From: Eurosta solidaginis
Taxonomy: Eukaryota > Arthropoda > Insecta > Diptera > Tephritidae
DNA length: 64,000 bases
Direction: 5' to 3'
Assembly: GCF_040869045.1 (NCBI RefSeq)
Contig: NC_090323.1
Span: 157,872,426 to 157,936,425 of the forward strand
Below the pieces are notes generated by a model, which was not told where the DNA came from, did not search any database, and saw only the letters and a list, made by a program, of their open reading frames with translations. The position numbers and the translations under genes were made by a program. The number at the start of each line of letters is the position of its first letter. The stretch's first letter is position 1. This document shows, in pieces, positions 42,673-53,229 of the stretch.

Positions 42673-44135
42673 ATGTATTGCAACACTTATGACATCCCAA
42701 ACTTCGTCTCGGGTGCATCTCTGAGAGTCTACTTTCAAAATGTTGGCGGCATGCGTACCAAATCTAAAAACTTTCTTTCAGCTACGTCTCGTTTGGACTA
42801 CGACGTATACGTCATCGTTGAAACGTGGCTCAACGAAGACTTCTTTGATGAAGAGTACTTTGGCCCTAAGTTATTCCTAACTTTCCGTAAAGACAGAGAC
42901 TTCGCGAACACCGGTCAAAGGAAAGGTGGTGGTGTCCTAATTGCAGTTACCAGAAGCCTGCATTCATTAAAGTTTCAACTACATAATCAGGATACGCTGC
43001 TCGATCAGCTGTGTGTCTGTGTTTCCAGTTCGTCTGGCTCTACTTTCATTTGTTGCTCATATATACCGCCCAATAGTGGTGATTGCTTATATAATGGTCA
43101 TGTGGTAACATCGTTAATTTATGCGAAAATCATACTGATGCCAACTTCTGTATACTTGGAGACTTCAATCTACCAGATATTGTCTGGTCAGATTTTCAAT
43201 ATAATGGAATTTTGACACCTACCAACGTCACGCGTTCTAATGAAATTAGCCTCATAGATAATACCTTAAGTTGTAATTTGATTCAAATCAATAATTTATT
43301 TAATACTCTCTCGAGGTTACTTGATCTTATATTCGTCGACGAGAATTTAATATATCAACTCTCTGAGAGTACTTTTCCTGTATGTCTATCTGATAGGCAT
43401 CATATACCAATAGCTATTCATCTACATAACTTTGATGCTATCCCTACATCACCTGCTTTAGATAATTCCCCTTTCAACTTTCGATCTACTGATTTCGGCG
43501 AGCTGAACAATGTATTATTTGAAATTAACTGGGAAAACATATTTCCCTCTAATGACGTCAGTGTTTGTTATGATATTTTCTTATCGAATTTGACTGAAAC
43601 ATTTCAAAGTATAGTGCCTCGTTTTGGGCCCAGGCTTCATAAATTACCATGGTATAATAAAACTCTTAAGAGGTTGAAATATAAGCGTAACAAACTCAAT
43701 AACTTATTCAAGGCAGATTCAGATAATATCCTTCTCAGAGAACAGTTCACTACCAGTGTGCGTCAATTTAATGTCCTTGACAAATTCCTTTACAATCGCT
43801 ATATGGGTAGGCTCGAAAATGAGCTTAAAGAAAATCCCAAAGCCTTTTGGAACTTTATCCGATCCAAACGTGGTTCGACGAATATACCGATCTGCATGAG
43901 CTTTAATGGTGTACGCGCCCAGTCCCTACCAGAAACAGTTGAGCTGTTTGCTGATTTCTTTAAATCAAACTTTGATGATGCTACTGTAGATCTGAATGAC
44001 TCTTATTCGCGATCCGGGCTCTATGATCGTCTAGATTTTGGCTCCCTCGTGATCTCCGGCGATGACGTCAGCAATGCTATGTCCTCCCTTAAACCCTCGT
44101 TAATGACAGTGACGGCCTCTGTGCCTTTGTCCTGA
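42673..44135 (+). pseudogene. LINE F ORF2: endonuclease and linker (frameshifted)
   Basis: The endonuclease begins LRVYFQNVGGMRTKSKNF, with DVYVIVETWLNEDFFD (metal-binding E) and RKGGGVLIAVTR. A frame change near 43100-43200 leads to the next frame, which starts past the 'GDFN' block (that block is readable at about 43158) and contains LIFVDENL, CLSDRHHIPIAI (the SDH position reads SDR-HH) and the linker LHKLPWYNKTLKRLKYKR, FWNFIRSKRGSTNIP. It ends at 44135 by a small deletion relative to the copy at 54900-55030. Confidence 0.8.
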
Positions 44136-44152
44136 AGTTCTGTAGTTTATCT

Positions 44153-45568
44153 TTGTGCATACCTCTTCGGCATATATTCAATTTATCCCTGGCTTCCGGA
44201 ACTTTTATCGATAGGTGGAAAAAAAGTTCCATTTGTCCAATCTTTAAAGCTGGCAATAAAAATGACGTCTCTAATTATAGGCCTATCGCCAAACTAACAG
44301 TTTGCTCGAAGCTTTTTGAGAAAATTATAAAAGAGAAGCTAACTTTTGTCATCAAAAGCGTCATTGAGCCGTGCCAACATGGGTTTGTGGCCGGTCGCTC
44401 GACTGTTACGAACCTAGTGTCGTTTTCTGATTTCTGCATCTCTGCATTTCAGGACGGTTGCCAGGTAGATACTGTATACACCGATTTCACGAAGGCTTTC
44501 GATAAAGTATCGCATAAAATCTTATTATTTAAACTGGAATCCATTGGATTTCACTCTGTTTTCCTATCATGGTTAAAATCTTATTTGTCGAATAGGTCCT
44601 TGTGCGTCGAAATTGAAGACTGTAAGTCCCAACCTTTCTTGGCAACATCCGGGGTACCTCAGGGTAGCATTCTTGGTCCTCTTTTATTTGTGCTCTTTAT
44701 TAATGACATTGGTTCCTGCTTTAATTCGTCTGATTTCCTTTTATATGCAGACGATCTTAAGATTTTTCGTAGAATTAATGGCCCGTCAGATGCAGTGCTC
44801 CTACAAAATGATCTAAATAATCTTGTTGCTTGGTGTAATGCCAATAGTCTCTACTTAAATGTCAAAAAATGCTTTCAAATGTCTTTTTCCAAGTCGTCTA
44901 CCCTGCATACCACGCCCTACGGTATTTCAGGTGTTCCACTGGCTTCTGTCAAAAAAGTTATTGATCTAGGTGTTGTCTTCGACACCTCTTTCTCCTTCGT
45001 TAGTCATATCTGTTATGTCCTTCCGAAGGCTTACAGAAACCTTGCCTTCCTTCGCAGATATGCAAAAGACTTCAAGGATCCCTATACCAGGAAGGCACTT
45101 TTTATCTCTTTAGTTCGCTCAAAATTAGAATACGCCTCAGTTGTCTGGAATCCCATCTATAGTGGCCACTCTGCCAGAATAGAGAGGGTTCAAAGAAAAT
45201 TCATTAGATTTTGCTTAATTTCTATTAACTTTGACGATCCAACCCCATCCTATTACTCGCGATGCATGCTTATCAATCTCCAGTCTCTTGAAATCCGGAG
45301 AGCTGCGCATCTACTAATGTTTGTTTATGATCTCATCACTGGCTCTTTGGATTGTTCAGCTCTTCTAGCTAAAGTTAATTTTAATGTACCTAATAGGTGT
45401 CTTCGTACTTTCTTGCCCTTTTACTTGCGTGTCGGTAGAGCTAACTATTGCATGTTTGACCCGATTTTCCGCGCACTTTCCGTATTTAATAGACTCTCAG
45501 GGAGTTTCCTTCTTGATTTCTCTTTGTCGAGAAGTACGTTGAAGTCTTCTCTGGATTTGTGGCTGTAA
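44153..45568 (+). pseudogene. LINE F ORF2: reverse transcriptase
   Basis: 471 codons without a stop: WKKSSICPIFKAGNKNDVSN, NYRPIAKLTVCSKLFEKI, QHGFVAGRSTVTNLVSF, VYTDFTKAFDKVSHKIL, SGVPQGSILGPLLFVLFIND, DFLLYADDLKIFRRI (YADD), KKVIDLGVVFD and SLVRSKLEYASVVWNP. All RT blocks are present, so apart from the upstream frame breaks this domain could be active. The stop is followed by a short 3' untranslated region. Confidence 0.88.
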
Positions 45569-45745
45569 TTTATTTTTATTATTTATTCATCTCATTGTTA
45601 TCTTTTTTCTTTTTTATTATTTACACGGTAATTAATATATAAGTTTGACTATATAGTTTTTATATCTTTCTATTCATTTGTATCTAGTCTGTAAGATTCT
45701 TTTCGATCATAGACTTAATAAACATATACATATACATATACATAT

Positions 45746-46531
45746 ACAATATTTACATTATTTAAGCTTAAACTTATAGATGGGCAGATGTGCTTTCTGC
45801 AAATGTGGAATATCTTACATTTTTTATGTGCAAGAGAGGCACCTGACGACTTTGACCAGATGGAAATGTCTACAAGGATGTCATTAAAATCTTTCTGTAC
45901 TAGAGAGTGTTCTTTGCATTTTGTGAATAAAAGCACATCATCAGCGTAGATAACGTGAGATATCCTTTTGTACTTACTGAATATACTATTAATTTCATCA
46001 AATGTTATAACAAATAAAACAACGGATAGGGGCGAGCCCTGTGGTATGCCGTTGTATAGCTTACGCGTATTTGAAAAACTATTGTTAACTTTAACAGAGA
46101 ATGTTCTGTTCAATAAGAATGCTTTAACGAAGTTGTATACCTTAGAGCCGACTTTCCATCTGGTGAGTTGTCTCAGGACTAGATGAAATCCAATCCTGTC
46201 GTAGGCCTTTTCAAAATCGAGGCTAAGCGTGAAAACATGATTTTTGGTTGATACAGTGTTAGAGATAAAGTTGTCAAAAACTAGGAGTGCGTCCATTGTT
46301 CCTTGCTTTTCTTTGAACGCGGTCTGGCGTGAGCTAATGCACTTATTTCTAAGTGCAAACCACATAATCCGCTTCGCGACGATGCGTTCTAGTACCTTGC
46401 TTAAACAGGCAAGGAGAGAGATCGGTATATATCCAGAAACCTCCGTGACGCAGTCCTTTTTTTTTTTTGAGTATTGGTATTACAACTGCATGTTTCCACA
46501 TCTGAGGGATAACATCTTGACATCGTGCCAA
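45746..46531 (-). pseudogene. LINE E RT fingers and palm
   Basis: The minus-strand frame 45715-46365 contains SRQTAFKEKQGTMDALLVFD, FTLSLDFEKAYDRIGFH, YNGIPQGSPLSVVLFVITFDE and SHVIYADDVLLFTK (YADD). Upstream, to 46531, ARCQDVIPQMWKHAVVIPIL and a frame change inside a lysine-coding A-run precede GYIPISLLACLSKVLERIVA-like sequence. It ends where LINE F is inserted; the last residues of the open frame (VYVYVYVY) are the LINE F tail read in reverse. Confidence 0.85.
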
Positions 46532-46782
46532 TTGTTATTATTATTATTATTTATTTATTATTACGGCGTTTTAAGCCTAAAACTTAGATTATTACAAATT
46601 TTTTAATACATTTTAATAATAATAGGATTTCTAGCGTTTGGGGTGTCGGAATGCATGAGATTCCAATCAGCACGGGAACTGGTGGTCCCAACGGGCGAGT
46701 CTTGGAGTCATATCATTGGGAGGTTGGAAGGACGTGTTCTCAATCCTGCCCTACTCCAAGACGTATGATTACCCAGTTTTTT
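46532..46782 (-). mobile_element. LINE G2, short 3' end
   Basis: On the minus strand the sequence follows the last 250 bp of LINE G1: AACTGGGTAATCATACGTCT, GGGACCACCAGTTCCCGTGC, GCATTCCGACACCCCAAACG, and the end CGCCGTAATAATAAATAAAT with an (AAT)n tail at 46532. The E coding on either side does not join directly: roughly 100 or more residues between the linker and RT fingers are missing, so the insertion was accompanied by, or followed by, a deletion. Confidence 0.8.
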
Positions 46783-47345
46783 GTGAGGTCATATTCAAAA
46801 GTTGTTACAGGACATTCAATCTGTTTATTAATCGATGAATAAGGCATATGATATTCTTCGTTTACAACATCATATTTCTGGTCCGTGAAATCTTTGTGAA
46901 AGTTCGAGTCTTTCGAATAATCTGACCATAAAGTTGAGAAATGGTTTGCAATCTTATCTGGTTCGTAAATGGGCCCACTGTTAGTTTCTATAAATTTGAT
47001 GAAGTGTGAATCATTTGAGCCTGTAAGTGTTCTGATGTCGGTCCAAACTTTTCTGGGGTTGGAGGAAGGGTTTATGGATTCTGTAAGCTCTTCGAGGCTT
47101 TTGCGCTTGGCTTCTTTCATTTCTCTTTCAAATAGAGCATTGGCTCTTTTATAGTTCAACAAGTTGGCTTCTGTTCGGCCTTTACGCTAAATGCACAACA
47201 TATTCTTTTTTTGTTCCCTTAGTGTGGAGAGGGTACTAGACCAGTATGCGACAATCTTTTTAAGGGGCTTTGAATGTGTTTGCGGAATTGAAAAGTGCGC
47301 AGCTGTACGAATGGCTCTGTGCAGAGTAGCTGCTTCCTTGTTGAC
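46783..47345 (-). pseudogene. LINE E linker between endonuclease and RT
   Basis: Minus-strand reading from about 47345 gives LRTFQFRKHIQSPLKR-like and KRANALFEREMKEAKRKSLEE, then SNPRKVWTDIRTLTGSND, SGPIYEPDKIANHFSTLW and CPVTTFEYDLTKN. It is the helical, basic linker common to I-like elements. One frame change lies near 47185. The endonuclease C-terminal half is absent, replaced by the repeat cluster at 47345-47765. Confidence 0.7.
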
Positions 47346-47765
47346 GTGAAGTTAGCGTGCCACCCTGTATTTTCTAAAACGTGGCCGCGGCAAATTTTTT
47401 TGTTCCACGGATAATTCACGGCAAATTTACGGCAAATTCACGTGCAAGAATTATTTTCCTAACTGGTGTCTGAGGTGGTTTTCGAAAAGTGGCACGCTAA
47501 CTTCACGTGAAGTTGGCGGTGCACCATAAAAAAAAGTTAAATTTTATTTTTTCGTAATTATATAATATGCCACTTACCTACGGCAAATTTACGGCAAATT
47601 CGTGTGCAAGAATTATTTTCCTAGCTGGTCTCTAAGGTGGTTTTCCGAGGGTGGCACGCTAACTTCACGTGAAGTTGGCGTGCCACCCTGTATTTTCTAA
47701 AATATGGCCACGGCAAATTTTTTTGTTTCACGGATAAATTACGGCAAATTCACGGCAATTTTCCC
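47345..47765. repeat. Cluster of a 165-bp inverted-repeat (MITE-like) unit
   Basis: GTGAAGTTAGCGTGCCACCC (47346) faces GGTGGCACGCTAACTTCACG (complement arm, near 47490-47508), enclosing CGGCAAATTTACGGCAAATT. The unit is repeated head to tail: boundaries AACTTCACGTGAAGTT, a 16-bp palindrome, occur at about 47500-47515 and 47660-47675, and a third partial copy follows to about 47757. Abutting copies sharing one palindromic boundary suggest tandem insertion or rolling amplification. No coding. Confidence 0.65.
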
Positions 47766-48113
47766 AATAGGTAATTTTTTTCCACGTAAAAGTTGTCTTT
47801 CCAACTTCAGAGAGGTGATTTCAATGGCGATTGAACAAAGTCGCGATTGAACAGGGATATATTTGTGTGGGATGCCTTTTTTGGCAAGGACCGCGATGCC
47901 TTGTTTGCCAGAGGTGTTATGGGGTAAATTGTGGAAATAGTGTGTATACGAATTCGAGATATTTGCCGTTTTGTTGCGTGGTAGGTGTGTTTCCTGCAGC
48001 GCTATGAATGATGGGGAGTGCTCTTTGATTAAGAGTTGTAATTCGTGTGAGTTATTGAAGTCCTTTGATATTCCATTGCAGTATGCCAAAGTGCATTTGG
48101 TAAAAATGAGCAA
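47766..48113 (-). pseudogene. LINE E endonuclease, N-terminal half
   Basis: About 116 codons on the minus strand: LAYCNGISKDFNNSHELQLL, FIALQETHLPRNK (metal-binding E), GKQGIAVLAKKGIPHKYIPV and LCSIAIEITSLKL. This is the first half of an APE-type endonuclease of the I group; the DFN and SDH blocks have been lost. The start lies close downstream of ORF1, as in bicistronic I elements. Confidence 0.8.
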
Positions 48114-48271
48114 AGGTTTTAACTAAAACTAAAAAAGAAAAAGAGGGGAGGAGGGGTTTATTTCGACATCTCAACATCCGAGTCCGAAGATCCCGGGTAT
48201 GTTGAGTAATAGTCGTTTTGTTCTAAAAGTTGTTTAGTGAGGTTTGTGATGGGAGAGAAGGTAGATGGTGC

Positions 48272-49398
48272 TCACTGAGCCCAACTAGCTTCGTTTTTTG
48301 CGGTTGTTGATATTGAGGGTGAGTCTGTGGAGGTAGTTGTGGTGGTGTTGTCGCGTTCGGACAGTGATAGTGCGGTTGTTGAGGTTATGCTTTCATTCGA
48401 GATGATGTTAACTGTTGTTGGTTTTCTAATATATTGGGAAGTTGGTGCTGCTGAGGTGTTGGAGAAGGTGGTGGTTGTGGTGTTGTTGCTATCGGATGAT
48501 GATGGAGCTGCTGTTTCTTTGGATTTGAGATCAGTAAAGGAGAATCTATTGTTTTCTTTAGATAGGGTTCTAGAAGTAACTGGCTTATCTTTGAGATTCG
48601 AGGTTACTGGAGGAGTGCTAGTTTTATTAGCGGATGGTGGATTTAATTTTGTAGGGTGATTTTTGGTTGCGCCAGTATAAGAAGTGGGTGATGAAGTTTG
48701 TGGGAATTGTGCGAGGTACTGTGACCTTGCCTGCTTTAGTGTGCATTTTTGTCGAATTTTTATTTTCAAAATTTCTTTCTGTTATATAAATTTGGTATAC
48801 TTGTTTGAATTGGAGGGGTGCTCCTCTTCACAGTTGGCGCACTTTGTGCGTGAGCAATTCTTGTCGCTATGGAGAGGTAAACTGCAATTTACACATAAGG
48901 GATCGTTTTTACAGTACTTTGATGTATGTCCTAATAACTGGCATGTTTTGCAGCGCATGGGGCTGGGGATGTACTCCCTATCTTTCACTTTATGCCACGA
49001 GACATCGATAGACTCTGGTAATTTATACAAATCAAAGGTTAGTAACACCACACCACTTTCTTTTGACTTATCGTCGAACTTTTTAAATTTGTACACGGAA
49101 ACCACCCCTTGGGGCTCCAAGTTTTTCACAATTTCATCTTCTGGTACGTCAGTTAGGAAAGGGGCCTAGACTGTACCTTTTACGAAGTTTAAGTTCTCGT
49201 GATACTTACAATTCCTGCTAATTGTGTAGCTGCTAGGAATTTTTGGGCTACCTGTATATTTTCCACAAGGAGCAGGAGGCTTCCGTCTTTAAGCTCTGAT
49301 ACGCTGATGATATCTTTGCTTATGATTTGGAGCGATTTTTCAACTGCAAAGCATGAGAAATGCGTAAGTGGTTTGTTTTCGTTTATTGCGGATACCAC
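48272..49398 (-). pseudogene. LINE E ORF1 (Gag-like, zinc knuckles)
   Basis: Three pieces in minus-strand order. 49398-49189: LTHFSCFAVEKSLQIISKD, LLLLVENIQVAQKFLAATQL. 49129-48782: EPQGVVSVYKFKKFDDKSKE, then clustered knuckles CKTCQLLGHTSKYCKNDPLC, CVNCSLPLHSDKNC, CANCEEEH. 48769-48272: a long S/T/N-rich tail. Small frame changes separate the pieces near 49150 and 48775. The protein would bind the element's RNA. Confidence 0.8.
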
Positions 49399-49670
49399 AA
49401 TGTATTTGTTCTAACCTGAACTAGATCAGGTAGAGAAGGAAATTCGCAAAATTTTTTTCGTTTTTTTTTTTCAGAGGGGGGACTATTTGCCAACTGGGGA
49501 AAACCTGTTGTCCCCCAGGTTAGAGGCCCGGCGGGCCATGACGATAAATCTTACACCAGCACTTGATACCCTTAGCACGTGTAACTTGAAAAGTTATGTG
49601 AAAGAGAATAGAGGTAACTGTTACCTATGTGTGTGAAAAATCAACAACCGTTCACGCTGAAATCTAGTCG
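49399..49670 (-). other. LINE E 5' untranslated region (interrupted by LINE C)
   Basis: Noncoding; it continues on the far side of LINE C at 53498-53518. It contains GTCCCCCCTCTG and GGCCCGCCGGGCC, a GC-rich palindrome near 49527-49539. In I-type elements this region holds the internal promoter; that is family knowledge, not seen here. Confidence 0.55.
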
Positions 49671-49691
49671 CTTCCCAAGGCAGTCGGTTCT

Positions 49692-50318
49692 ATGTACCGG
49701 AGCGACTCGGGATTTTTCCCGACCAAGGACTGTCATTTCAGTGTGACCCCATTTAATTTGTTTCGTCCCTCCCACAAATTGTCATCCTCCCAGCAGCTCC
49801 TTGCAGCAGGACTGCTACATATTCTCTTACTCCGGGAAGGTATCGAACCCAATCCGGGTCCGTCTCCTGACCCCGGTCCTGAGAAATGGTTTTGCTGCAT
49901 TTGCCAGAAAAGAATCTTTTTAGGACGGTCATACTCTGTTCAGTGTGTCTCGTGCAAGGGATGGTTGCATCGGACAGGTTGTTCTGGGCTTGATCCCAAA
50001 ACCCGACGTCCACGTAACTTTTATAAATCTTTTGTGGCTCCTTGCTGCTCACGCCCAAGGGCGTCCCGTAGTCTACGCCTAAGCGTATCCCCACTACCTT
50101 CCAGCAGCTTCGCTGCTCAGCAAACCACAACAAGTACCCGCTGCTGCTCGCGCCCCACGGCGCCAACAACTCAAACAGCTGATACCACTCATAACTACTA
50201 CCTTCGTAGTAGAGCTGGTAGCAATGCTGAGCATCAGCCCCTGCCCCCGTCTTCTTCTCCCCCCCCCCCCCCCTCTTTTCTGGCAGCAATCGTGCAGGTC
50301 AGGGAAACAGACTCTTAG
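49692..50318 (+). pseudogene. LINE C N-terminal region: 2A-like motif and PHD-like finger
   Basis: 208 codons from ATG. A hydrophobic run (SSSQQLLAAGLLHILLLR, residues about 31-48) leads into EGIEPNPGP (residues 49-57, bases 49836-49862), which fits the ribosome-skipping 2A pattern 'D/G-V/I-E-x-N-P-G-P'. Then WFCCICQKRIFLG, VQCVSCKGWLHRTGCSGLD and APCCSRP form a PHD-like zinc finger (residues about 67-120), followed by a P/S/T-rich region. 2A-like sequences near the N-terminus are known from several LINE clades. The stop at 50316-50318 probably interrupts a longer frame that led into the endonuclease. Confidence 0.75.
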
Positions 50319-50503
50319 TTCCTGCCTCCGTTTGCACCGTCTGCCAGCACAGAATATATAGGTTCGCGACATCCGCTCAATGCAGCTCCTGCCTTGGGTG
50401 GTGCCACTTTCCTAGATGTTCTGGTCTCCGCGACGGCAACCCCTCGACGGGTTTCATCGCGCCATGTTGCCAGGTCGCAAACCCAAATCATCCGGGTACC
50501 CCA

Positions 50504-51295
50504 ATGCTTGCCCAAGGGCGCCCAGTCCTAAGGCCACAACAGCAATTGCGTCCTGGCCTTCCACAACCTAGGCGTAGTCACCCGTCACTTACCCCTAGAG
50601 TGGCGGCGTCACCCCTCATGCACTTCAGAATTCTGCAGTTCAACTGTAATGGACTAACTGGGAAGATTACGGAGATAGTCGATTTCATGAAGCGGCACAA
50701 CATCCGCATTGCTGCGATTCAAGAGACTAAACTCACAGCAAGATCTGCATTGCAGGCCTGCTCTGGTTATAATGTCCACAGGAAAGACCGGTAGAGCGGA
50801 AATGGAGGCGGCCTCGCGTTTATTATACACCACTCTGTGCAATATTATATATTTGATCCTGGCATCGACCGCAGGGACAATGTCTTAGAACGTCAAGGCC
50901 TATCTGTACGGTCAGGCGATGCAAATCTAGAAATCATCAACATCTACATCCCTCCTGTCACCTGTTGCCCCAGTGGATACCGCCCTAATATCGAGGCCTT
51001 ACTCACTGGCAACAATCGCATTATCTTAGGCGATTTCAATGCCCATCACGACCTATGGCATTCAAACTTGCGGGCGGATCAAATAGACGAAACGACGTTC
51101 TGCACAATAAAAGGAGACGCCCCCACACGTATGGTAGGAAGCTGTCATAGCTCGCCAGATATCTCAATCGTGAGCGCAGAACTCGTAAACTGCGTCAACT
51201 GGCAGCCGATGGTAACATTGGCATCCGACTGCCCATACTTATTTCGTTCGAGCGTACCGCCGACTTCATCGTCACCGAAAAACGCACTTTCATAA
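50504..51295 (+). pseudogene. LINE C endonuclease
   Basis: The frame opens in a P/Q-rich linker, then FRILQFNCNGLTGKITEIV, IRIAAIQETKLTARSALQAC (metal-binding E). A TAG at 50792-50794 replaces a Glu codon (LINE A reads HRESGNGGGLAF here). In the next frame come GLAFIIHHSVQYYIFDPG, ANLEIINIYIPPV, NRIILGDFNAHHDLWHS (DFN) and VGSCHSSPDISIVSAE. The frame is lost before the SDH block at about 51230. Confidence 0.85.
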
Positions 51296-51345
51296 ACTTC
51301 AAAAAAGGAAAGTGGGAAGAATATAAATCTGCAACAGACAGCAGA

Positions 51346-53229
51346 TTGCTTGTGGACGAACACAAGCGGGCGAAATGGGAAGAGCACCTAAGAGGTTGTA
51401 ACCTCTCTACCGGTGTAGGTAAACTTTGGTCCACCGTAAAGTCCCTATCGAATCCGACTAAGCACAAAGACAAAGTTTCCATCGCCTTTGGCGATAAGGT
51501 GCTGTCGGATGCGAAAAAATGCGCGAGCGCTTTCTGCCGACAATATATAATGCATCCTACGGTCGACAAAGATAGACGGAGAGCCAATAGACACGCACAT
51601 AAACACAAACTCAGCGCGTCACCAATTACCATCACCGCTAGAGAGGTTGAGGACGCCATTGGTTGCGCTAAACCATCCAAAGCAGTGGGCCCAGACGGCA
51701 TAGCCATGCCGATGCTTAAAAACCTAGGGAAAGAGGGTTTCAAATATTTAGCGCATGTCTTCAACCTGTCTCTTTCCACCTTTGTCATACCCGAGAAATG
51801 GAAAATGGCCAAGGTGGTCCCGCTACTAAAGCCTGGGAAACCAGCTAACGTAGGTGAGTCATATCGTCCGATATCTCTCCTATCGCCAGTGGCAAAGACG
51901 CTTGAAGCCATTTTGCTCCCTTATTTCCGAGCACATTTGCAGCTAGCCCCTCATCAGCATGGCTTCAGAAAACTCCATAGCACTACCTCCGCGCTAAATG
52001 TCATTAGCACCCAGATAAATTGCGGTTTGAATCAATATCCCCACCATAGAACAGTACTCATAGCGTTAGACCTATCAAAAGCTTTTGATACGGTCAACCA
52101 TGGCACGTTACTGCAAGACCTGGAAGGGTCTACCCTTCCCCCATGTCTTAAAAGGTGGACCGCAAATCATCTGGGTGGTCGGCAGGCATCGGTGCAATTC
52201 AGAAACGAAACATCAAAACAAAGGAGAATTAAACAAGGGGTGCCACAGGGTGGTGTCCTAACCCCGCTTTTGTTTAATTTCTACATATCTAAGCTACCTT
52301 CACCACCGGAAGGAGTCACAATCGTTTCCTACGCCGATGACTGCACAATAATGGCCACAGGCCCAGGCCCAGAGATCGATGAGCTATGCAATAAAATAAA
52401 CGGCTATCTCCCTGATCTCTCCAGTTTTTTCACCTCGCGAAACCTGGCATTGTCACCGACTAAATCTTCCGCGACCTTATTTACAACATGGACGCCCCAA
52501 ATGTCGACCATATTGAACATCCACGTCGATGGCACTACGCTACCGACTGTCCTACACCCCAAAATCTTGGGTGTGACGTTTGATCAGGATCTGCATTTTG
52601 GTGCGCACGCAACCGCAATTGTTCCAAGAATTCAGAGCCGTAATAAAATCCTCAAATCCCTTGCTGGCAGTACCTGGGGAAAATATAAAGAAACGCTCTT
52701 GACCACATACAAAGCAATTAGCCAGCCGATTACGTGCTACGCGTCACCCATATGGTCGACAAGCCTAAAAACCACCCACTGGAAGAAACTACAGGCCTGC
52801 CAAAATACTGCTGTCAGAATCGCCACGGGCTGTCTTCTTATGTCCCCAGAACACCATCTGCATAATGAGGCGAGAATACTCCCCATCAGGGAGAGAAATG
52901 AGATGCTGACCAAACAGTTTCTGTTGAATACCCAGAAACCTGGGCATCCCAACAGACATCTGATTGACGAACCAGCACCGCCTAGGGGCCTAAGGAGTCA
53001 TCTCCGTAAGCATTTTGAGGAAATACGGCACCTGAGAACCCAGCCGTATGAAGCGAAAAAACACAAGCAGGTCCTTGGTGAACTCCATAGACAGGCGTCG
53101 GACCTTTATGTCGGGAATTGCCCGGTTAATCCAGTACTTGAAGAAAAATATCCAGAACTCGCAGAAGAGGAACGCATACTCCCCAGGGAAACGCGTGTCA
53201 CTCTTGCTCAACTTCGTAACATACTGTAA
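51346..53229 (+). CDS. LINE C reverse transcriptase, long open frame
   Basis: 627 codons with no stop. It begins in the linker (VDEHKRAKWEEHLRGCNLST) and covers SKAVGPDGIAMPMLKNLG, ESYRPISLLSPVAKTLEAIL, HQHGFRKLHSTTSALNVIS, LDLSKAFDTVNHGTLL, QGVPQGGVLTPLLFNFYIS, VSYADDCTIMATG (YADD), KILGVTFDQDLHFG and the long thumb. It ends at LAQLRNIL because of a small deletion near 53218. The zinc-like CPACNVSPHDTNHLFNC continues in another frame at about 53260-53434. It would synthesise cDNA at the nicked target. It is the best RT reference for the A/B/C family here. Confidence 0.88.
   Translation: MLVDEHKRAKWEEHLRGCNLSTGVGKLWSTVKSLSNPTKHKDKVSIAFGDKVLSDAKKCASAFCRQYIMHPTVDKDRRRANRHAHKHKLSASPITITAREVEDAIGCAKPSKAVGPDGIAMPMLKNLGKEGFKYLAHVFNLSLSTFVIPEKWKMAKVVPLLKPGKPANVGESYRPISLLSPVAKTLEAILLPYFRAHLQLAPHQHGFRKLHSTTSALNVISTQINCGLNQYPHHRTVLIALDLSKAFDTVNHGTLLQDLEGSTLPPCLKRWTANHLGGRQASVQFRNETSKQRRIKQGVPQGGVLTPLLFNFYISKLPSPPEGVTIVSYADDCTIMATGPGPEIDELCNKINGYLPDLSSFFTSRNLALSPTKSSATLFTTWTPQMSTILNIHVDGTTLPTVLHPKILGVTFDQDLHFGAHATAIVPRIQSRNKILKSLAGSTWGKYKETLLTTYKAISQPITCYASPIWSTSLKTTHWKKLQACQNTAVRIATGCLLMSPEHHLHNEARILPIRERNEMLTKQFLLNTQKPGHPNRHLIDEPAPPRGLRSHLRKHFEEIRHLRTQPYEAKKHKQVLGELHRQASDLYVGNCPVNPVLEEKYPELAEEERILPRETRVTLAQLRNIL

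Larger units (their letters stand above)
41241..45745 (+). mobile_element. LINE F: CR1-like non-LTR retrotransposon, near full length
   Basis: A 4.5-kb element with two coding regions in its own orientation, inserted in the RT of LINE E (E coding resumes on both sides). ORF1 has a PHD-like finger and an S/T-rich part; ORF2 has endonuclease and RT. The 3' end is GATCATAGACTTAATAAACA followed by a (TATACA)n tract to about 45745. No clear target duplication was found. A 5'-truncated sister is at 54541-56636. Confidence 0.85.

Noticed and set aside
48327..48659. 110-codon valine-rich plus-strand frame
   Set aside because: Mirror of the S/T-rich tail of LINE E ORF1.
49753..50289. 178-codon minus-strand frame opposite LINE C N-terminus
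   Set aside because: Shadow of the 2A/zinc-finger coding region; no domain of its own.
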